In this document: positions 1-8,813 of the stretch, in pieces
How positions within the stretch are numbered: position 1 is the first letter of the stretch
Layout: each line of letters starts with the position of its first letter
The notes under the pieces: model-generated
Told to the model about the DNA's origin: nothing
Seen by the model: the letters and a program-made list of their open reading frames with translations, nothing else
Databases searched by the model: none
Source: Gaiellales bacterium
Lineage (GTDB): Bacteria > Actinomycetota > Thermoleophilia > Gaiellales > JAICJC01
Assembly (NCBI GenBank): GCA_036273515.1
Contig: DASUHM010000041.1
Span: forward strand, 1 to 36,657
Direction: 5' to 3'
DNA: 36,657 nt
Program-made: the position numbers and the translations under genes

Positions 1-1900
1 CGCCGACGTCGAGCGGCGGCCGGCCCCGGACGCCCGCCAGGAGCGGCGCCCCGCGCAGCGAGCGCAGCAGCCGCTCGGCGGCGACGGCGTCGAGCGGCGC
101 CAGGTCGATCGCGACGTCCTCGAACACCTCGGCGTAGACCCCGCCCAGCCCGACCATCGCGACCGGGCCGAAGCGCGCGTCGGTGCGCGCGCCGACGATC
201 AGCTCGACCCCCTCGTGCAGCGGCGCCATGCGCTCGAGCGAGAGCGTCTTCGGCGCCAGCCGCTCGACCAGATCGTGCACCGCGACGACCAGCGCGGCCG
301 GATCGGCGATGCCGACGATGACGCCACCCGCATCCGACTTGTGCAGCGCGTCGACAGCCTTGAGGACGACCGGGTAGCCGAGATCGCCGGCAGCGGCCAG
401 CGCCTCCTCGGGGCCCGTCACCCGCACGGCGGGGGCGAACGGCACGCCCGCTGCCTCGAGCAGCGCGCGGCTGCCGAAGTAGCCCGGCTCGATCGGCTCG
501 GTGGAGGCAGGCGGGAGGGACGGCGCCCCCAGCGGGCGCGGCCGCGTGCGCAGGCCGGCCAGCGCGCCGGCGGCTGCCTCGATCGCGGTGTAGACCGGCA
601 CGCCGCCCTCGCGCAGCGCCTGGGCCGTCGGCGAGTCGGCGTACATCGAGTGGGCCACCATCGGCCGCCCGGTCTCGGCGACCGCCACCGTGATCGCACG
701 GGCGACGTCGACCTCCGCGGCGGCGAAGTGCTCGGAGTACTGGCTGTAGCCGCCGAAGTAGCCGGTCAGGAGCACGCCGTCGACCTCGCCTGACTCGAGC
801 AGGGTGCGCGACACGTTTGCGTAGGAGTTGAAGTCCTGCTCGCCGCCGCCGGCCAGGTCCACCGGGTTGCGGGTCGCGGCGGTGTGCGGAAGCTGGGCCG
901 CGAGCGCCGCCGAGAGGTCGTCGGAGAGGCGCGGCAGCTCGAGCCCCGCCGCGGTGGCGACGTCGCAGGCGACCGCGCCGTGGCCGCCGCCGTCGCCGAC
1001 GACGGCGATGCGGTCGCCGCGCAGCGGATGGGTGCGCACGAGCGCCTCGATCAGGTCGACCATCTGGTGCGGCGTCTGCACGACGTGCACGCCGGCCGCC
1101 CGGGCGGCGGCGGCGACGACGGCCGTGTCGCTGACGAGAGCGCCGGTGTGCGAGCGGGCGGCACGGGCGCTCGCCTCGGACGCACCCACGGTGAGGAGCA
1201 CGACCGGCTTGCCCGCGGCGGCGGCCGCGTCGACGAACGCGCGGCCGTCGCGGAAGTCCTCGGCGTAGACGGCGATCACGTCGGTGACAGGGTGCTCGGC
1301 GAACGCGGTGACGAGCTCGGCCAGGTCGACGTCGGCCTGGTTCCCGATCGAGGCGAAGCGCGAGAAGCCGAGCCCGGCCTCGCGGGCCAGGATCCCGAGC
1401 TCGAGGGCCAGGTTGCCGCTCTGCGACGCGAGCCCGATCGACCCGGGCGGGAACTCGTTCGACGCCAGGCCGAGGTCGGATCCCGCGTCGTAGACACCCA
1501 GGCAGTTCGGCCCGAGGAGGACGGCGCCGGCGTCGCGCACGCGCCCGACCAGGGCCCGCTCGCGCGCGCTGGCCTCGTCGCCGAGCTCGCCCAGCCCGGC
1601 CGTGATGCCGATCAGCGCTCGGGCGCCGGCGGCGAGCGCGTCGTCGACGGTCTGCTCGAAGGCGGCGGCGGGCACCGAGACGACCACGAGCTCGGGCGCG
1701 TCGGGAAGCTCGCTGAGCGACCGGTAGGCGCTTCGGCCGAGGACGTTCCCGCCGTTGCGATTCACCAGGTAGACGGGCCGGCGGTGCTCACCCTTGAGCG
1801 CGCCGCGGCCGAGCCAGTTGCCCCACTTGGCCGGGTCGTCGGAGGCGCCGACGACGGCCACGGAGCGGGGATCGAAGAGCGCGCGCAGGTCTCGTGCCAT
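1..1900 (-). CDS. ADP-forming acyl-CoA ligase (acetate-CoA ligase family), C-terminus cut by window edge
   Basis: By family, this enzyme interconverts an acyl-CoA plus ADP and phosphate with the free acid plus ATP. The visible 633 residues begin with a CoA-binding Rossmann domain (VAVVGAS, residues 14-20). A succinyl-CoA-ligase-like domain follows, with the motif SHTGAL whose H251 matches the phosphohistidine of the family. An ATP-grasp segment starts near residue 500 (PVVLKA, then HKSDAGG). The normal family length is about 700 residues, so only the last part is missing beyond position 1. The start at 1900 fits the family N-terminus (MARDLRALFDP); an in-frame ATG at 1918 adds six residues and cannot be excluded. 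No Shine-Dalgarno is seen. It is the outermost gene of the amine/acyl-CoA block; its substrate is unknown. Confidence 0.9.
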   Translation of the reverse strand, partial: MARDLRALFDPRSVAVVGASDDPAKWGNWLGRGALKGEHRRPVYLVNRNGGNVLGRSAYRSLSELPDAPELVVVSVPAAAFEQTVDDALAAGARALIGITAGLGELGDEASARERALVGRVRDAGAVLLGPNCLGVYDAGSDLGLASNEFPPGSIGLASQSGNLALELGILAREAGLGFSRFASIGNQADVDLAELVTAFAEHPVTDVIAVYAEDFRDGRAFVDAAAAAGKPVVLLTVGASEASARAARSHTGALVSDTAVVAAAARAAGVHVVQTPHQMVDLIEALVRTHPLRGDRIAVVGDGGGHGAVACDVATAAGLELPRLSDDLSAALAAQLPHTAATRNPVDLAGGGEQDFNSYANVSRTLLESGEVDGVLLTGYFGGYSQYSEHFAAAEVDVARAITVAVAETGRPMVAHSMYADSPTAQALREGGVPVYTAIEAAAGALAGLRTRPRPLGAPSLPPASTEPIEPGYFGSRALLEAAGVPFAPAVRVTGPEEALAAAGDLGYPVVLKAVDALHKSDAGGVIVGIADPAALVVAVHDLVERLAPKTLSLERMAPLHEGVELIVGARTDARFGPVAMVGLGGVYAEVFEDVAIDLAPLDAVAAERLLRSLRGAPLLAGVRGRPPLDVG

Positions 1901-1918
1901 GGCGGCGTATGCTCGCAT

Positions 1919-2037
1919 GGCGGCGCACCAAGCGGGGTCAGACCCCTTTTGGTGCAGGCACCGCCGCCTGCCACGACCCCGCCAATAGGGGTCACACCCC
2001 CGCTTGGCGGGTCCGGCAAGGTGGGGACTGTCCCCGG
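1919..2037. repeat. Cluster of three GC palindromes between two minus-strand genes
   Basis: The gap holds GGGGTCAGACCCC (1934-1946), a one-base variant GGGGTCACACCCC (1988-2000) and a related palindrome GGGGACTGTCCCC (2023-2035). The outer flanks CCAAGCGGGG and CCCCGCTTGG are also inverted, so the first two units could fold on each other. The last unit lies two bases from the TAA stop of the amine oxidase. Likely roles are a terminator or a REP-like repeat. Confidence 0.7.
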
Positions 2038-3342
2038 TTACCGCTCCAGGATCGCCCGCGCCGCAGCGCGGCCCGTGCGCACCGCGCCCTCCATATAGCC
2101 GGCGATCCAGTGATCCGAGCCGGCCACGTAGAACGGCGGCTCGTGGGCTCCGTGCAGGCGGCCCACCGCCATCACGTCGCCGGGCGCCCACTGCGTCACG
2201 TAGCCGAGCGTCCACGGGTCGACGCCCCAGTCGCGCTGCAGGTAGGCGACCGGGTCGCGGGCCTGGTCGTCGTAGACCCGCGCGAGCGCGTCCAGCATCT
2301 CCGCCCGGCGCAGTTCGTCGGCCGCGGAGAGGTGGTGCAGGAGCCGTTCGGGCGGGACGAGGATCGAGAGCACGCCCTCCCTCTGCGGCCACGTCGAGCC
2401 GAACAGGTTCTCGCTCTCGCACAGGCCGTTCTGGCCCAGGTCGCGCCAGAACGACGACCGGTAGGCGACGACGACCTTGCCGGCGCGGGCGTGGCGCTGC
2501 CGCCGCAGCGACGCCAGCCGCTCCGGCGAGATCCCCTCGAGCGCGATGTCGCGCAGCGGCCCGACCGGCACGGCGCAGACGACGGCGTCGCCGGTCACCC
2601 GCGAGCCTTCCGCCAGGGAGACCTCCACCCCACCGTCGACGGCGATCCGGCGCACGGGCGCACCGAGCCGCAGCCGGTCGCCCAGCTCCTCGGCCATCCG
2701 CAGCGCGACCGTCGCCGACCCCTCGGCCACCGTCTGGTTCTCCCACACGTCGAGGTCGTACTCGCCCAGCGAGCCGGAGGCGGCGTCCATCCGCAGCACC
2801 GCGAGCAGCGACGTGCGCTCGCCCGAGCCACCGGCCAGGCTGAGCGCCGTCAGCTCGCGCGCGCGAACGAGCGCCGGCGAGGCACCCACCTCGCGCAGCC
2901 AGCCGTTCACCGACAGCCGGTCGAGCCGCTCCGCGTCGGGGTGGCTCCACGGGTCGTCCGGGTCGACCGAGCGCGACAGCTCCATGAACAGCCCGCCGAC
3001 GCGGGCGGCGTCCTCGCGGTCGGCCTCCGTCATCCAGGGGGCGAAGTCGCCGCGCCAGGTGCCGTCGACCAGGTCGAACGTCGTCTCGCCCGGCTCGGCG
3101 ACGTAGCTCGGCCGCGTCGTCAGGCCGAGCTCCGCCACGAGCTCGAGGTAGGCGGTGTGGAAGTCGCCGACGAGCTCGCCGCCGAGCTGGACGGTGCGGC
3201 CATCGGCAATCTGGGCCTGCTCGACGCGGCCGCCGGGGCGGTCGCGCGCCTCCAGCACGACGACGTCGCAGCCGGCGGCCGCGAGGTCGCGCGCCGCCGC
3301 GAGCCCGGCCAGGCCGGCGCCCACGACCACAACCTTCGTCAT
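2038..3342 (-). CDS. Flavin monoamine oxidase family FAD-dependent oxidoreductase
   Basis: The 434-residue protein has an N-terminal FAD-binding motif GAGLAG (residues 8-13), the acidic ribose-binding E31 and a GGR motif shortly after. Its C-terminus carries the amine-oxidase signature AGSDHW...GYMEGAVRTG, which closes the FAD site. Family members oxidise primary or secondary amines, polyamines or amino acids with release of an aldehyde and hydrogen peroxide. The start at 3342 was chosen because VVVVGAGLAG directly follows it; a longer frame reaches 3453 but only through the upstream gene. The ATG overlaps the preceding stop by four bases, so the two genes are translationally coupled. A polyamine-type importer downstream makes an amine substrate plausible, but the exact substrate is not shown. 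Confidence 0.9.
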   Translation of the reverse strand: MTKVVVVGAGLAGLAAARDLAAAGCDVVVLEARDRPGGRVEQAQIADGRTVQLGGELVGDFHTAYLELVAELGLTTRPSYVAEPGETTFDLVDGTWRGDFAPWMTEADREDAARVGGLFMELSRSVDPDDPWSHPDAERLDRLSVNGWLREVGASPALVRARELTALSLAGGSGERTSLLAVLRMDAASGSLGEYDLDVWENQTVAEGSATVALRMAEELGDRLRLGAPVRRIAVDGGVEVSLAEGSRVTGDAVVCAVPVGPLRDIALEGISPERLASLRRQRHARAGKVVVAYRSSFWRDLGQNGLCESENLFGSTWPQREGVLSILVPPERLLHHLSAADELRRAEMLDALARVYDDQARDPVAYLQRDWGVDPWTLGYVTQWAPGDVMAVGRLHGAHEPPFYVAGSDHWIAGYMEGAVRTGRAAARAILER

Positions 3343-3755
3343 CGCGCGTCCGGGCCGTGCACCCGCTGGAGGAGCGACTGCACACGGTCGCGCTCGGCGT
3401 CGACGACCGGCTCCTCGCCGGGCACGGTGAGCGCCAGCAGGTAGTGGTTCCACAGCACGTCGACGACCAGGCCGGCCAGCGCGTCGGGTTCGAAGCGGTC
3501 GAGGTAGCGCGCGAGCAGCTCCCGCGGCTCGCGCAGGTACGCCAGCCAGTCCCGATAGGAGCCGTGCAGGATGATCCGCTCCACCCGCTGGATCTCGGCC
3601 TGCTCGCCCCCGGCCGGCTCGTCGAGCGCGGCCCGCAGCGCGGCAACCGCGGCGGGCAGCTGGGACTCGCCCTCGGGGGTCAGGAACAGCCAGCGGTCGC
3701 GCCAGTCCTCGTCGTGCGCGAACGCGGTCTTCGGTGCGGAGACGTTGACGCTCAT
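3339..3755 (-). CDS. Unknown 138-residue protein, coupled to the amine oxidase
   Basis: I do not recognise a family. The sequence is soluble, acidic and probably all-helical, with many Leu/Ala/Arg heptads and no membrane segment or cysteine. It starts MSVNVSAPKTAFAHDEDW and ends four bases inside the amine oxidase start, an ATGA coupling that argues for a joint role. It is transcribed divergently from the TetR gene, and the palindromic operator at 3772-3793 lies 17 bases upstream of its start, so the same repressor probably controls both directions. It could be an accessory or chaperone-like partner of the oxidase; this is inference from position only. Confidence 0.75.
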   Translation of the reverse strand: MSVNVSAPKTAFAHDEDWRDRWLFLTPEGESQLPAAVAALRAALDEPAGGEQAEIQRVERIILHGSYRDWLAYLREPRELLARYLDRFEPDALAGLVVDVLWNHYLLALTVPGEEPVVDAERDRVQSLLQRVHGPDAR

Positions 3756-3771
3756 CGGGTCGGCGGGGTAT

Positions 3772-3793
3772 CCTGACTGATCAGTCAGTCAGG
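3772..3793. promoter_or_regulatory. Palindromic operator, probable TetR binding site
   Basis: The arms CCTGACTGA (3772-3780) and TCAGTCAGG (3785-3793) are perfect inverted repeats around four bases. A second register gives the uninterrupted 16-bp palindrome CTGACTGATCAGTCAG (3773-3788). The site lies in the 51-bp divergent gap between the unknown protein and the TetR gene. It overlaps a possible -10 box TATCCT (3769-3774) of the TetR gene, so autoregulation is likely. Confidence 0.8.
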
Positions 3794-3806
3794 ACTCAAC
3801 ACCATC

Positions 3807-4418
3807 ATGACCGAGCCCACCGCGAATCGCAAGCACCTGATCCTGGACGCCGCCTGCAGGGCGATCGCGACCAATGGCGCCGCCGCCGTGCGCGTGTCCG
3901 ACGTCGCCCGCGAGGCCGGCGTCTCGACGGCGCTCGTGCACTACTACTTCCCCTCCCGCGCCGAGGTGATCGTCGAGGCGTTCGCGCACGCCGACGACCT
4001 CGCCGACGCTGTCGCGGAGGAGCATCTCGCGCAGCTCGCGAACGGGCGCGAGCGGGTGGAGCGACTGATCCTGACGTGGGCCGGCGACGACCCCGCCATC
4101 CGCACGAACTGGGCCGTCTGGAACGAGATGTGGCAGTACGCGGCCCACAACGACGAGGCCCGCGTCATGGTCGCCGAGTCGCATCAGCTGTGGCTCGACC
4201 AGGTCGCCCAGCTGATCGCGGAGGGAGTCGCCGACGGCTCGATCCGGTCAGACGTGGACGTCGACGGCGCCGCCCGGCGGCTGGCCGCCTGCGTCGACGA
4301 CTGGGGCCGCGAGACGCTGATCGGGATGCGCACGCCGGCGGGGATGCGGACAGCGCTCGCCGCCGCGACGACGCACGAGCTCGGGCCCGTGCACCGCGCC
4401 CGGGGGAGGGCGGCATGA
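3807..4418 (+). CDS. TetR/AcrR family transcriptional regulator
   Basis: The 203-residue protein has a classic TetR N-terminal domain. A helix-turn-helix lies around residues 29-50 (VSDVAREAGVS, then LVHYYFPSRAE). A helical ligand-binding domain follows, resembling the BetI type in its WAVWNEMW segment. Such repressors respond to a small molecule that is often the substrate of neighbouring genes. A perfect palindrome sits directly upstream, as expected of an autoregulated repressor. Its stop overlaps the Rieske oxygenase ATG (ATGA), so regulator and enzyme are made from one message. I infer that it controls both the oxygenase/importer side and the divergent amine oxidase side; the inducer is unknown. 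Confidence 0.92.
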   Translation: MTEPTANRKHLILDAACRAIATNGAAAVRVSDVAREAGVSTALVHYYFPSRAEVIVEAFAHADDLADAVAEEHLAQLANGRERVERLILTWAGDDPAIRTNWAVWNEMWQYAAHNDEARVMVAESHQLWLDQVAQLIAEGVADGSIRSDVDVDGAARRLAACVDDWGRETLIGMRTPAGMRTALAAATTHELGPVHRARGRAA

Positions 4419-5572
4419 GCGCCGACGTCGCCCCTCGCACCCTGCCGGCGTGGGCGTATCGCAGCCCGGAGCTGTACCAGGCCGAGCGGCGCGAGATCTT
4501 CGCCCGCAACTGGCTCCTGGTCGGGCACGTCAGCCAGGTGCGCAAGCCCGGCGACTACGTCTCGATGACGGTCGCCGGCGAGCCGATCGCCGTCGTCCGC
4601 GGCAAGGACGGCGAGCTGCGGGCCTTCTCGAACGTCTGCCGCCACCGCGCCGCCCGCGTCCTCGACGGCGCCGGCAACTGCGGCAAGGCGATGCGCTGCC
4701 CCTACCACGGCTGGACCTACGGGCTCGACGGAAGCCTGCTGGCGATCCCCGAGAAGACCGGCTTCCCCGGCTTCGACAAGGACGCGAACGGCCTCTGGCC
4801 GCTCTCGGTCGGCGTCGCCTCCGGCTTCGTCTTCGCGAGCCTCTCGCCCGAGCCGCCGCCGCTCGCCGAGTACCTGGGCCCGTTCCAGGAGTGGCTCGCG
4901 CCCTACCGGCCGGAGCGGCTGGTGAAGAACGCGGAGGCGACCGACATCCTCCCGATCAACTGGAAGAACTCGATCGACAATTACCTCGAGGGCTACCACA
5001 TCCCGGTCGGCCATCCCGGCCTCCTGCGAATGCTCGATTACAAGCGGTACCTGGTCGAGACGACCGGCTCGCGGGTGTCGATCGCGCGCAGCCCGATGCG
5101 CGACAAGACGTCGCAGAACCTCCAGGAGCGGCTCTACCAGCGGCTGATGCGGCCGATGCCGGGCCTGCGCGAGCCGGAGAACCGGGAGTGGAACTTCATC
5201 TTCGCGTTCCCCGCGATGACGTTCAACCTCTACCCCGACCAGATCGACTTCTGGCTCAACTACCCGCTGGACGAGCGCCGCACCCTGTCGGTGTGGCAGT
5301 CGTTCCGGCCGCCCGAGACGGCCGGCCGCCGCGACCGGATCGTCCGCCGCCTGAACACGAGGATCAACAGCCTCGTCCAGCACGAGGACAACGACCTGAC
5401 CGCCCGCGTGCAGGAGGGGCTCGGCTCGAGCCTCTACCGCGCCGGGGTGATCGGGGCGCGCGAGAACGGCCTTCTGCACTTCCACGACCTGATCAGAGAC
5501 GCCATCCCCGCGACGGCGATCGACGACGAAGACGAGGGCGTCCGTGCCCTCGCCGCCGGGGCGCCTGCGTGA
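4415..5572 (+). CDS. Rieske non-heme iron oxygenase, alpha subunit type
   Basis: The 385-residue protein contains a Rieske [2Fe-2S] motif with C75, H77, C95 and H98 (CRH...CPYH), followed by the catalytic mononuclear iron domain. Iron ligands H195 and H200 appear in the motif DNYLEGYHIPVGH, and the conserved segment VQHEDNDL lies near residue 325. Enzymes of this group hydroxylate aromatic rings or N-demethylate/oxidise quaternary amines (choline, carnitine and betaine oxygenases). The DNYLEGYH form and the amine-type importer next door favour a quaternary-amine-like substrate, which remains inference. No reductase or ferredoxin partner is encoded in the window. The start overlaps the TetR stop; a longer frame reading back to 4076 is a shadow over that gene. 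Confidence 0.93.
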   Translation: MSADVAPRTLPAWAYRSPELYQAERREIFARNWLLVGHVSQVRKPGDYVSMTVAGEPIAVVRGKDGELRAFSNVCRHRAARVLDGAGNCGKAMRCPYHGWTYGLDGSLLAIPEKTGFPGFDKDANGLWPLSVGVASGFVFASLSPEPPPLAEYLGPFQEWLAPYRPERLVKNAEATDILPINWKNSIDNYLEGYHIPVGHPGLLRMLDYKRYLVETTGSRVSIARSPMRDKTSQNLQERLYQRLMRPMPGLREPENREWNFIFAFPAMTFNLYPDQIDFWLNYPLDERRTLSVWQSFRPPETAGRRDRIVRRLNTRINSLVQHEDNDLTARVQEGLGSSLYRAGVIGARENGLLHFHDLIRDAIPATAIDDEDEGVRALAAGAPA

Positions 5573-5654
5573 ACGAGCGCACACCCTCGGAAACGTCAAA
5601 CCGGCCCGGGGGGAGTATCGTCGTAGCGAGCGTGATCCATCACGGGAGGGACCG

Positions 5655-6941
5655 ATGACGCTGCATCCGAAGGAGCCGCGCGGCCACACGCGGCGTGATC
5701 TGCTGGCCCGCGCCGGGGGCGCGGCGCTCGGCATCTCGAGCGCCGGGTCGATCCTGGCGGCATGCTCGAACAGCACCTCGACGGGCGGCGGGCCGAGCAG
5801 TGCCGGCGCGGCGCCGACCGGCCCGGGCGGCCTGCCCCTGGCCCGGCCTGACACGCGCGTCACGCTGCCGCGCTGGGAGGACCCGATCGCGTCCGGGCTG
5901 AAGCCCGAGACCGGCGGCACGTTCCAGGTCTACAACTATCCGGACTACCTGTACACGAAGCTCCTCAAGGAGTTCTGCGCCAAGTACGACGTCACGCCGG
6001 TCTACACGCCCTTCGACAACATCGCGTCCGGCATCCAGCGGCTCGCCTCCGGCTCGGTGCATCCCGACGTCATGGAGATGACGCCCGACAACCTCGACCA
6101 GGTCGTTGCCGGCAGGCTCATCAAGCCGCTGAACCTCGACTACATCCCGAACCTGCAGAAGAACATCTGGCCGCAGCTGGTCTCCCCGTTCTACGACGTC
6201 GGCTCCCGCTACACGGTGCCCTACACCTGCTACGCGACGGGGCTGTTCTGGCGCAACGACCACGTCAAGCAGGACATCGCGTCGATGAAGCAGCCGTGGG
6301 ACATCCTGTGGGAGTCACAGTCCTACAGCGGCAAGGTGGCCCTGCTCTCCGAGGACCGCGAGACCATCGCGATGGCGCTCCTGCGGCGCGGGATCACCGA
6401 CATCAACACCGAGGATCCCAAGCTGATCAACCGCGCCGTCGACGACCTGAAGCAGCTCTACGGCATCTGCAACATCAAGGTCGGCGACTCGCAGTACCAG
6501 ACGATCCCCGAGGGCACCGCCTGGCTGAACCAGGCCTGGTCGGGCGATCCGCTCGCCGGCTACTTCTACTACATGCCCAAGGGCACCTCGCCGAAGGTGC
6601 TCTCCTACTGGAAGGCGCCCAAGGGCCACGTCCCGGTCCAGAACGACTGCTGGTCGATCTGCGCCACGACGAAGAAGCCCGTGCTGTCGCACCTGTGGCT
6701 GAACTACATGTCCGACAACGGCGTCGCCTACTCGAACTTCGTGAACTTCAACGGCTACCAGCCGCCGCTGAACGAGATCGACCCGGCCACGCTCGTCAAG
6801 AAGGGGGTCATCCCCGAGACGCTCAACACGTGCGTGCTCACGAACGACGACTTCGGGCCGGCCTCCATCCAGGAGATGACCCTGACCGACGCCGGCCGGG
6901 CGCTCTGGCAGAACGGCTACTCCGAGTTCCTGGCGGGATAG
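5655..6941 (+). CDS. Spermidine/putrescine-type ABC transporter substrate-binding lipoprotein
   Basis: The 428-residue protein is the extracytoplasmic ligand receptor of the importer encoded just downstream. Its N-terminus combines a twin-arginine motif (RRDLL, residues 13-17) with a lipobox ILAAC ending at C37, so it is probably Tat-exported and lipid-anchored. A Ser/Gly/Thr linker follows, then a PotD-like fold starting VYNYPDYLY. The start at 5655 has a good Shine-Dalgarno (GGGAGG, 5645-5650) and places the signal correctly; the upstream in-frame extension to 5544 is unlikely. PotD-like receptors bind polyamines but also other amines, opines or sulfonates, so the ligand is open. The order receptor, permease, permease, ATPase forms one operon-like unit after the Rieske gene. 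Confidence 0.93.
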   Translation: MTLHPKEPRGHTRRDLLARAGGAALGISSAGSILAACSNSTSTGGGPSSAGAAPTGPGGLPLARPDTRVTLPRWEDPIASGLKPETGGTFQVYNYPDYLYTKLLKEFCAKYDVTPVYTPFDNIASGIQRLASGSVHPDVMEMTPDNLDQVVAGRLIKPLNLDYIPNLQKNIWPQLVSPFYDVGSRYTVPYTCYATGLFWRNDHVKQDIASMKQPWDILWESQSYSGKVALLSEDRETIAMALLRRGITDINTEDPKLINRAVDDLKQLYGICNIKVGDSQYQTIPEGTAWLNQAWSGDPLAGYFYYMPKGTSPKVLSYWKAPKGHVPVQNDCWSICATTKKPVLSHLWLNYMSDNGVAYSNFVNFNGYQPPLNEIDPATLVKKGVIPETLNTCVLTNDDFGPASIQEMTLTDAGRALWQNGYSEFLAG

Positions 6942-6944
6942 CGG

Positions 6945-7835
6945 ATGTATCCCCGCTGGCTCTGGCGAGGGTTCGCGCTACCGGGCGTCGTCTGGCTGAT
7001 CCTGCTCTTCATCATCCCGTTCTACGCGGTGACCGCGGTCGCCTTCGGGCAGGTCAACCCGACGCTGCTCACACCGGAGCCGGTCTGGAACCCGCTCCAA
7101 TGGAACGTCGGATGGATGAACGAGGCCATCACCCGCCTGCGGCCGGGCGGCGACCTGTGGGTCGTGGTCGTGCGCACGATCGAATACGTGGTCGTCTCGG
7201 TCGGGATGTGCATCGCGATCGGCTATCCGGTGGCCTACTACATCGCCCGGCACGCGACGCGGACGAAGAGCCTGCTCCTGATCCTCCTGATCCTGCCGCT
7301 CTGGATCAGCTACCTGATGCGGATGCTGGCGTGGGTGAACCTGCTCGCCCCGGACGGCTACGTGAACCGGTTCCTGGTGTGGAGCCACGTCATCAGCACG
7401 CCGTACGGCTGGCTCGACGGGCGCCCGATCACCGTGGTCTTCGCGCTCATCTACGGCTACATCCCCTTCTTCATCCTGCCCCTGTACGCCTCGCTCGACC
7501 GGATCGACAAGAGCTTCCTCGAGGCGGCCCGTGACCTCGGCGCGAGCCCGGTCCGCACCTTCCTGCACGTGACCCTGCCGCTCTCGAAGACCGGCATCCT
7601 GGGCGGGTGCGTGCTGGTCGCCCTGCCGATGTTCGGCGACTACTACACCCCGAACATCGTCTCCGGCGCACCGACCACGTCGATGCTCGGAAACCAGATC
7701 GACCTCTACTTCCACTACACGTCGCAGCCGACGATCGGCGCGGCGCTGACGCTGATCCTGTCCGTGTTCCTCGTGGTGCTGATGGCCTACTACATGGTCA
7801 CGGTCGCCCGGGCGACGAAGGAGCAGCAGGCATGA
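6945..7835 (+). CDS. ABC transporter permease, PotB type
   Basis: The 296-residue integral membrane protein has about six hydrophobic helices (for example LPGVVWLILLFIIPF near the start). The cytoplasmic EAA loop, EAARDLGASPVRTFLHVTLP, contacts the ATPase. With its partner downstream it forms the translocation channel of the amine-type importer. It starts three bases after the receptor gene, and its stop overlaps the next ATG (ATGA), so both permeases are likely made in equal amounts. Length and loop are normal for the family and I see no defect. The local gene order matches potD-potB-potC-potA-like systems, although the ATPase gene comes last. Confidence 0.93.
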   Translation: MYPRWLWRGFALPGVVWLILLFIIPFYAVTAVAFGQVNPTLLTPEPVWNPLQWNVGWMNEAITRLRPGGDLWVVVVRTIEYVVVSVGMCIAIGYPVAYYIARHATRTKSLLLILLILPLWISYLMRMLAWVNLLAPDGYVNRFLVWSHVISTPYGWLDGRPITVVFALIYGYIPFFILPLYASLDRIDKSFLEAARDLGASPVRTFLHVTLPLSKTGILGGCVLVALPMFGDYYTPNIVSGAPTTSMLGNQIDLYFHYTSQPTIGAALTLILSVFLVVLMAYYMVTVARATKEQQA

Positions 7836-8773
7836 CCACGACGACGTCCGCGCCTCCACGCACCGCGGCCCCAGCCCCGCGGCCCTCGGCCGGGCGGCGC
7901 ATCCGCTCCTGGTTCGCCAACCCGTGGGGCCGGCCGCGTTTCCTGGTGCTGATCACCTGGACGTACATGATCTGGGCGATCGTCCCGGTGCTGATCGCGG
8001 TGCAGTACTCGTTCAACGACAGCCGCTCGCGCACCATCTGGGCCGGCTTCTCGACCCGCTGGTACATCAGCGACCCGAGCTCCGTCATCAACGACCCGAC
8101 CCTGTCGTCGGCGCTGCAGCAGAGCCTGAAGCTGGCCGCGGCCGATGTGATCATCGCGACGCCGATCGGCGTGCTGCTGGCGCTCGGCCTGGCCCGGTGG
8201 CGGGGGCGCGGCTCGGGGACGTCCAACTTCATCATGCTGTTCCCGCTCGTGACCCCGGAGATCGTGATGGGCGTGTCGCTCCTGCTCGTGTTCACGAACC
8301 TCTTCACGTTCATCCACACGGGCACCTTCGCCCAGATCCTCGGCCACGTCACCTTCTCGATCTCATACGTGGTGGTGATCGTCCGCGGGCGCCTGTTCTC
8401 GATCGGGAGACAGTACGAGGAGGCGGCCGCCGATCTCGGCGCGTCGCCGCGCGTGGCGCTCGTGAAGGTGCTGCTGCCGCTGCTGACGCCGGCGATCGTG
8501 GCGGGCGCGGCCATCTGCTTCGCGATCTCGATCGACGACTTCGTGATCTCGTACTGGCTCTCGAGCGGCGGCAACACGACGACCGTGCCGATGGCGATCT
8601 ACGCGGCCACCCGCGCCGCGCCGCTGCCGTCGACGAACGCGATCGCCACGATCCTCTCCCTGATCACCCTCGCGTCGGTCATCCTCGGCTACGTCGGCTA
8701 CCGCGTCTTCACGCGCGGCGAGCGCCAGGCAGGCCAGGGCATGGTCGGCGACATGGCGGCCTTCGACATCTGA
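7832..8773 (+). CDS. ABC transporter permease, PotC type
   Basis: The 313-residue protein is the second permease of the importer. A proline- and alanine-rich cytoplasmic tail (residues 1-30) precedes about six membrane helices. The EAA loop reads YEEAAADLGASPRVALVKVL, and the motif SIDDFVISYW near residue 230 is typical of PotC proteins. The start overlaps the previous stop by four bases. The proline-rich tail is somewhat long for the family but begins at the only convincing start. It dimerises with the upstream permease by family knowledge. The next gene, the ATPase, begins 40 bases later behind its own -10 box, so extra ATPase can be made independently of the permeases. Confidence 0.93.
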   Translation: MTTTTSAPPRTAAPAPRPSAGRRIRSWFANPWGRPRFLVLITWTYMIWAIVPVLIAVQYSFNDSRSRTIWAGFSTRWYISDPSSVINDPTLSSALQQSLKLAAADVIIATPIGVLLALGLARWRGRGSGTSNFIMLFPLVTPEIVMGVSLLLVFTNLFTFIHTGTFAQILGHVTFSISYVVVIVRGRLFSIGRQYEEAAADLGASPRVALVKVLLPLLTPAIVAGAAICFAISIDDFVISYWLSSGGNTTTVPMAIYAATRAAPLPSTNAIATILSLITLASVILGYVGYRVFTRGERQAGQGMVGDMAAFDI

Positions 8774-8801
8774 TGGGCCGCGTCCGACTTCGGATGATTG
8801 G

Positions 8802-8807
8802 TAGGGT
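8802..8807 (+). promoter_or_regulatory. -10 box TAGGGT of the ATPase gene (leaderless start)
   Basis: TAGGGT lies exactly six bases before the ATG at 8814, the spacing seen at many other starts here. It implies an internal promoter within the transporter operon. Confidence 0.55.
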
Positions 8808-8813
8808 GGTTTG

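Noticed and set aside
2038-3444. Long plus-strand frame antisense to the amine oxidase (516 residues with its start at 1894)
   Set aside because: It is an Arg/Pro/Gly-rich shadow of the minus-strand gene, without motifs. The same holds for the long frames opposite the Rieske, Nramp and MFS genes.
3354-3453. Upstream extension of the amine oxidase to 3453
   Set aside because: It lies within the coupled 138-residue gene, and the family start is VVVVGAGLAG right after the ATG at 3342.
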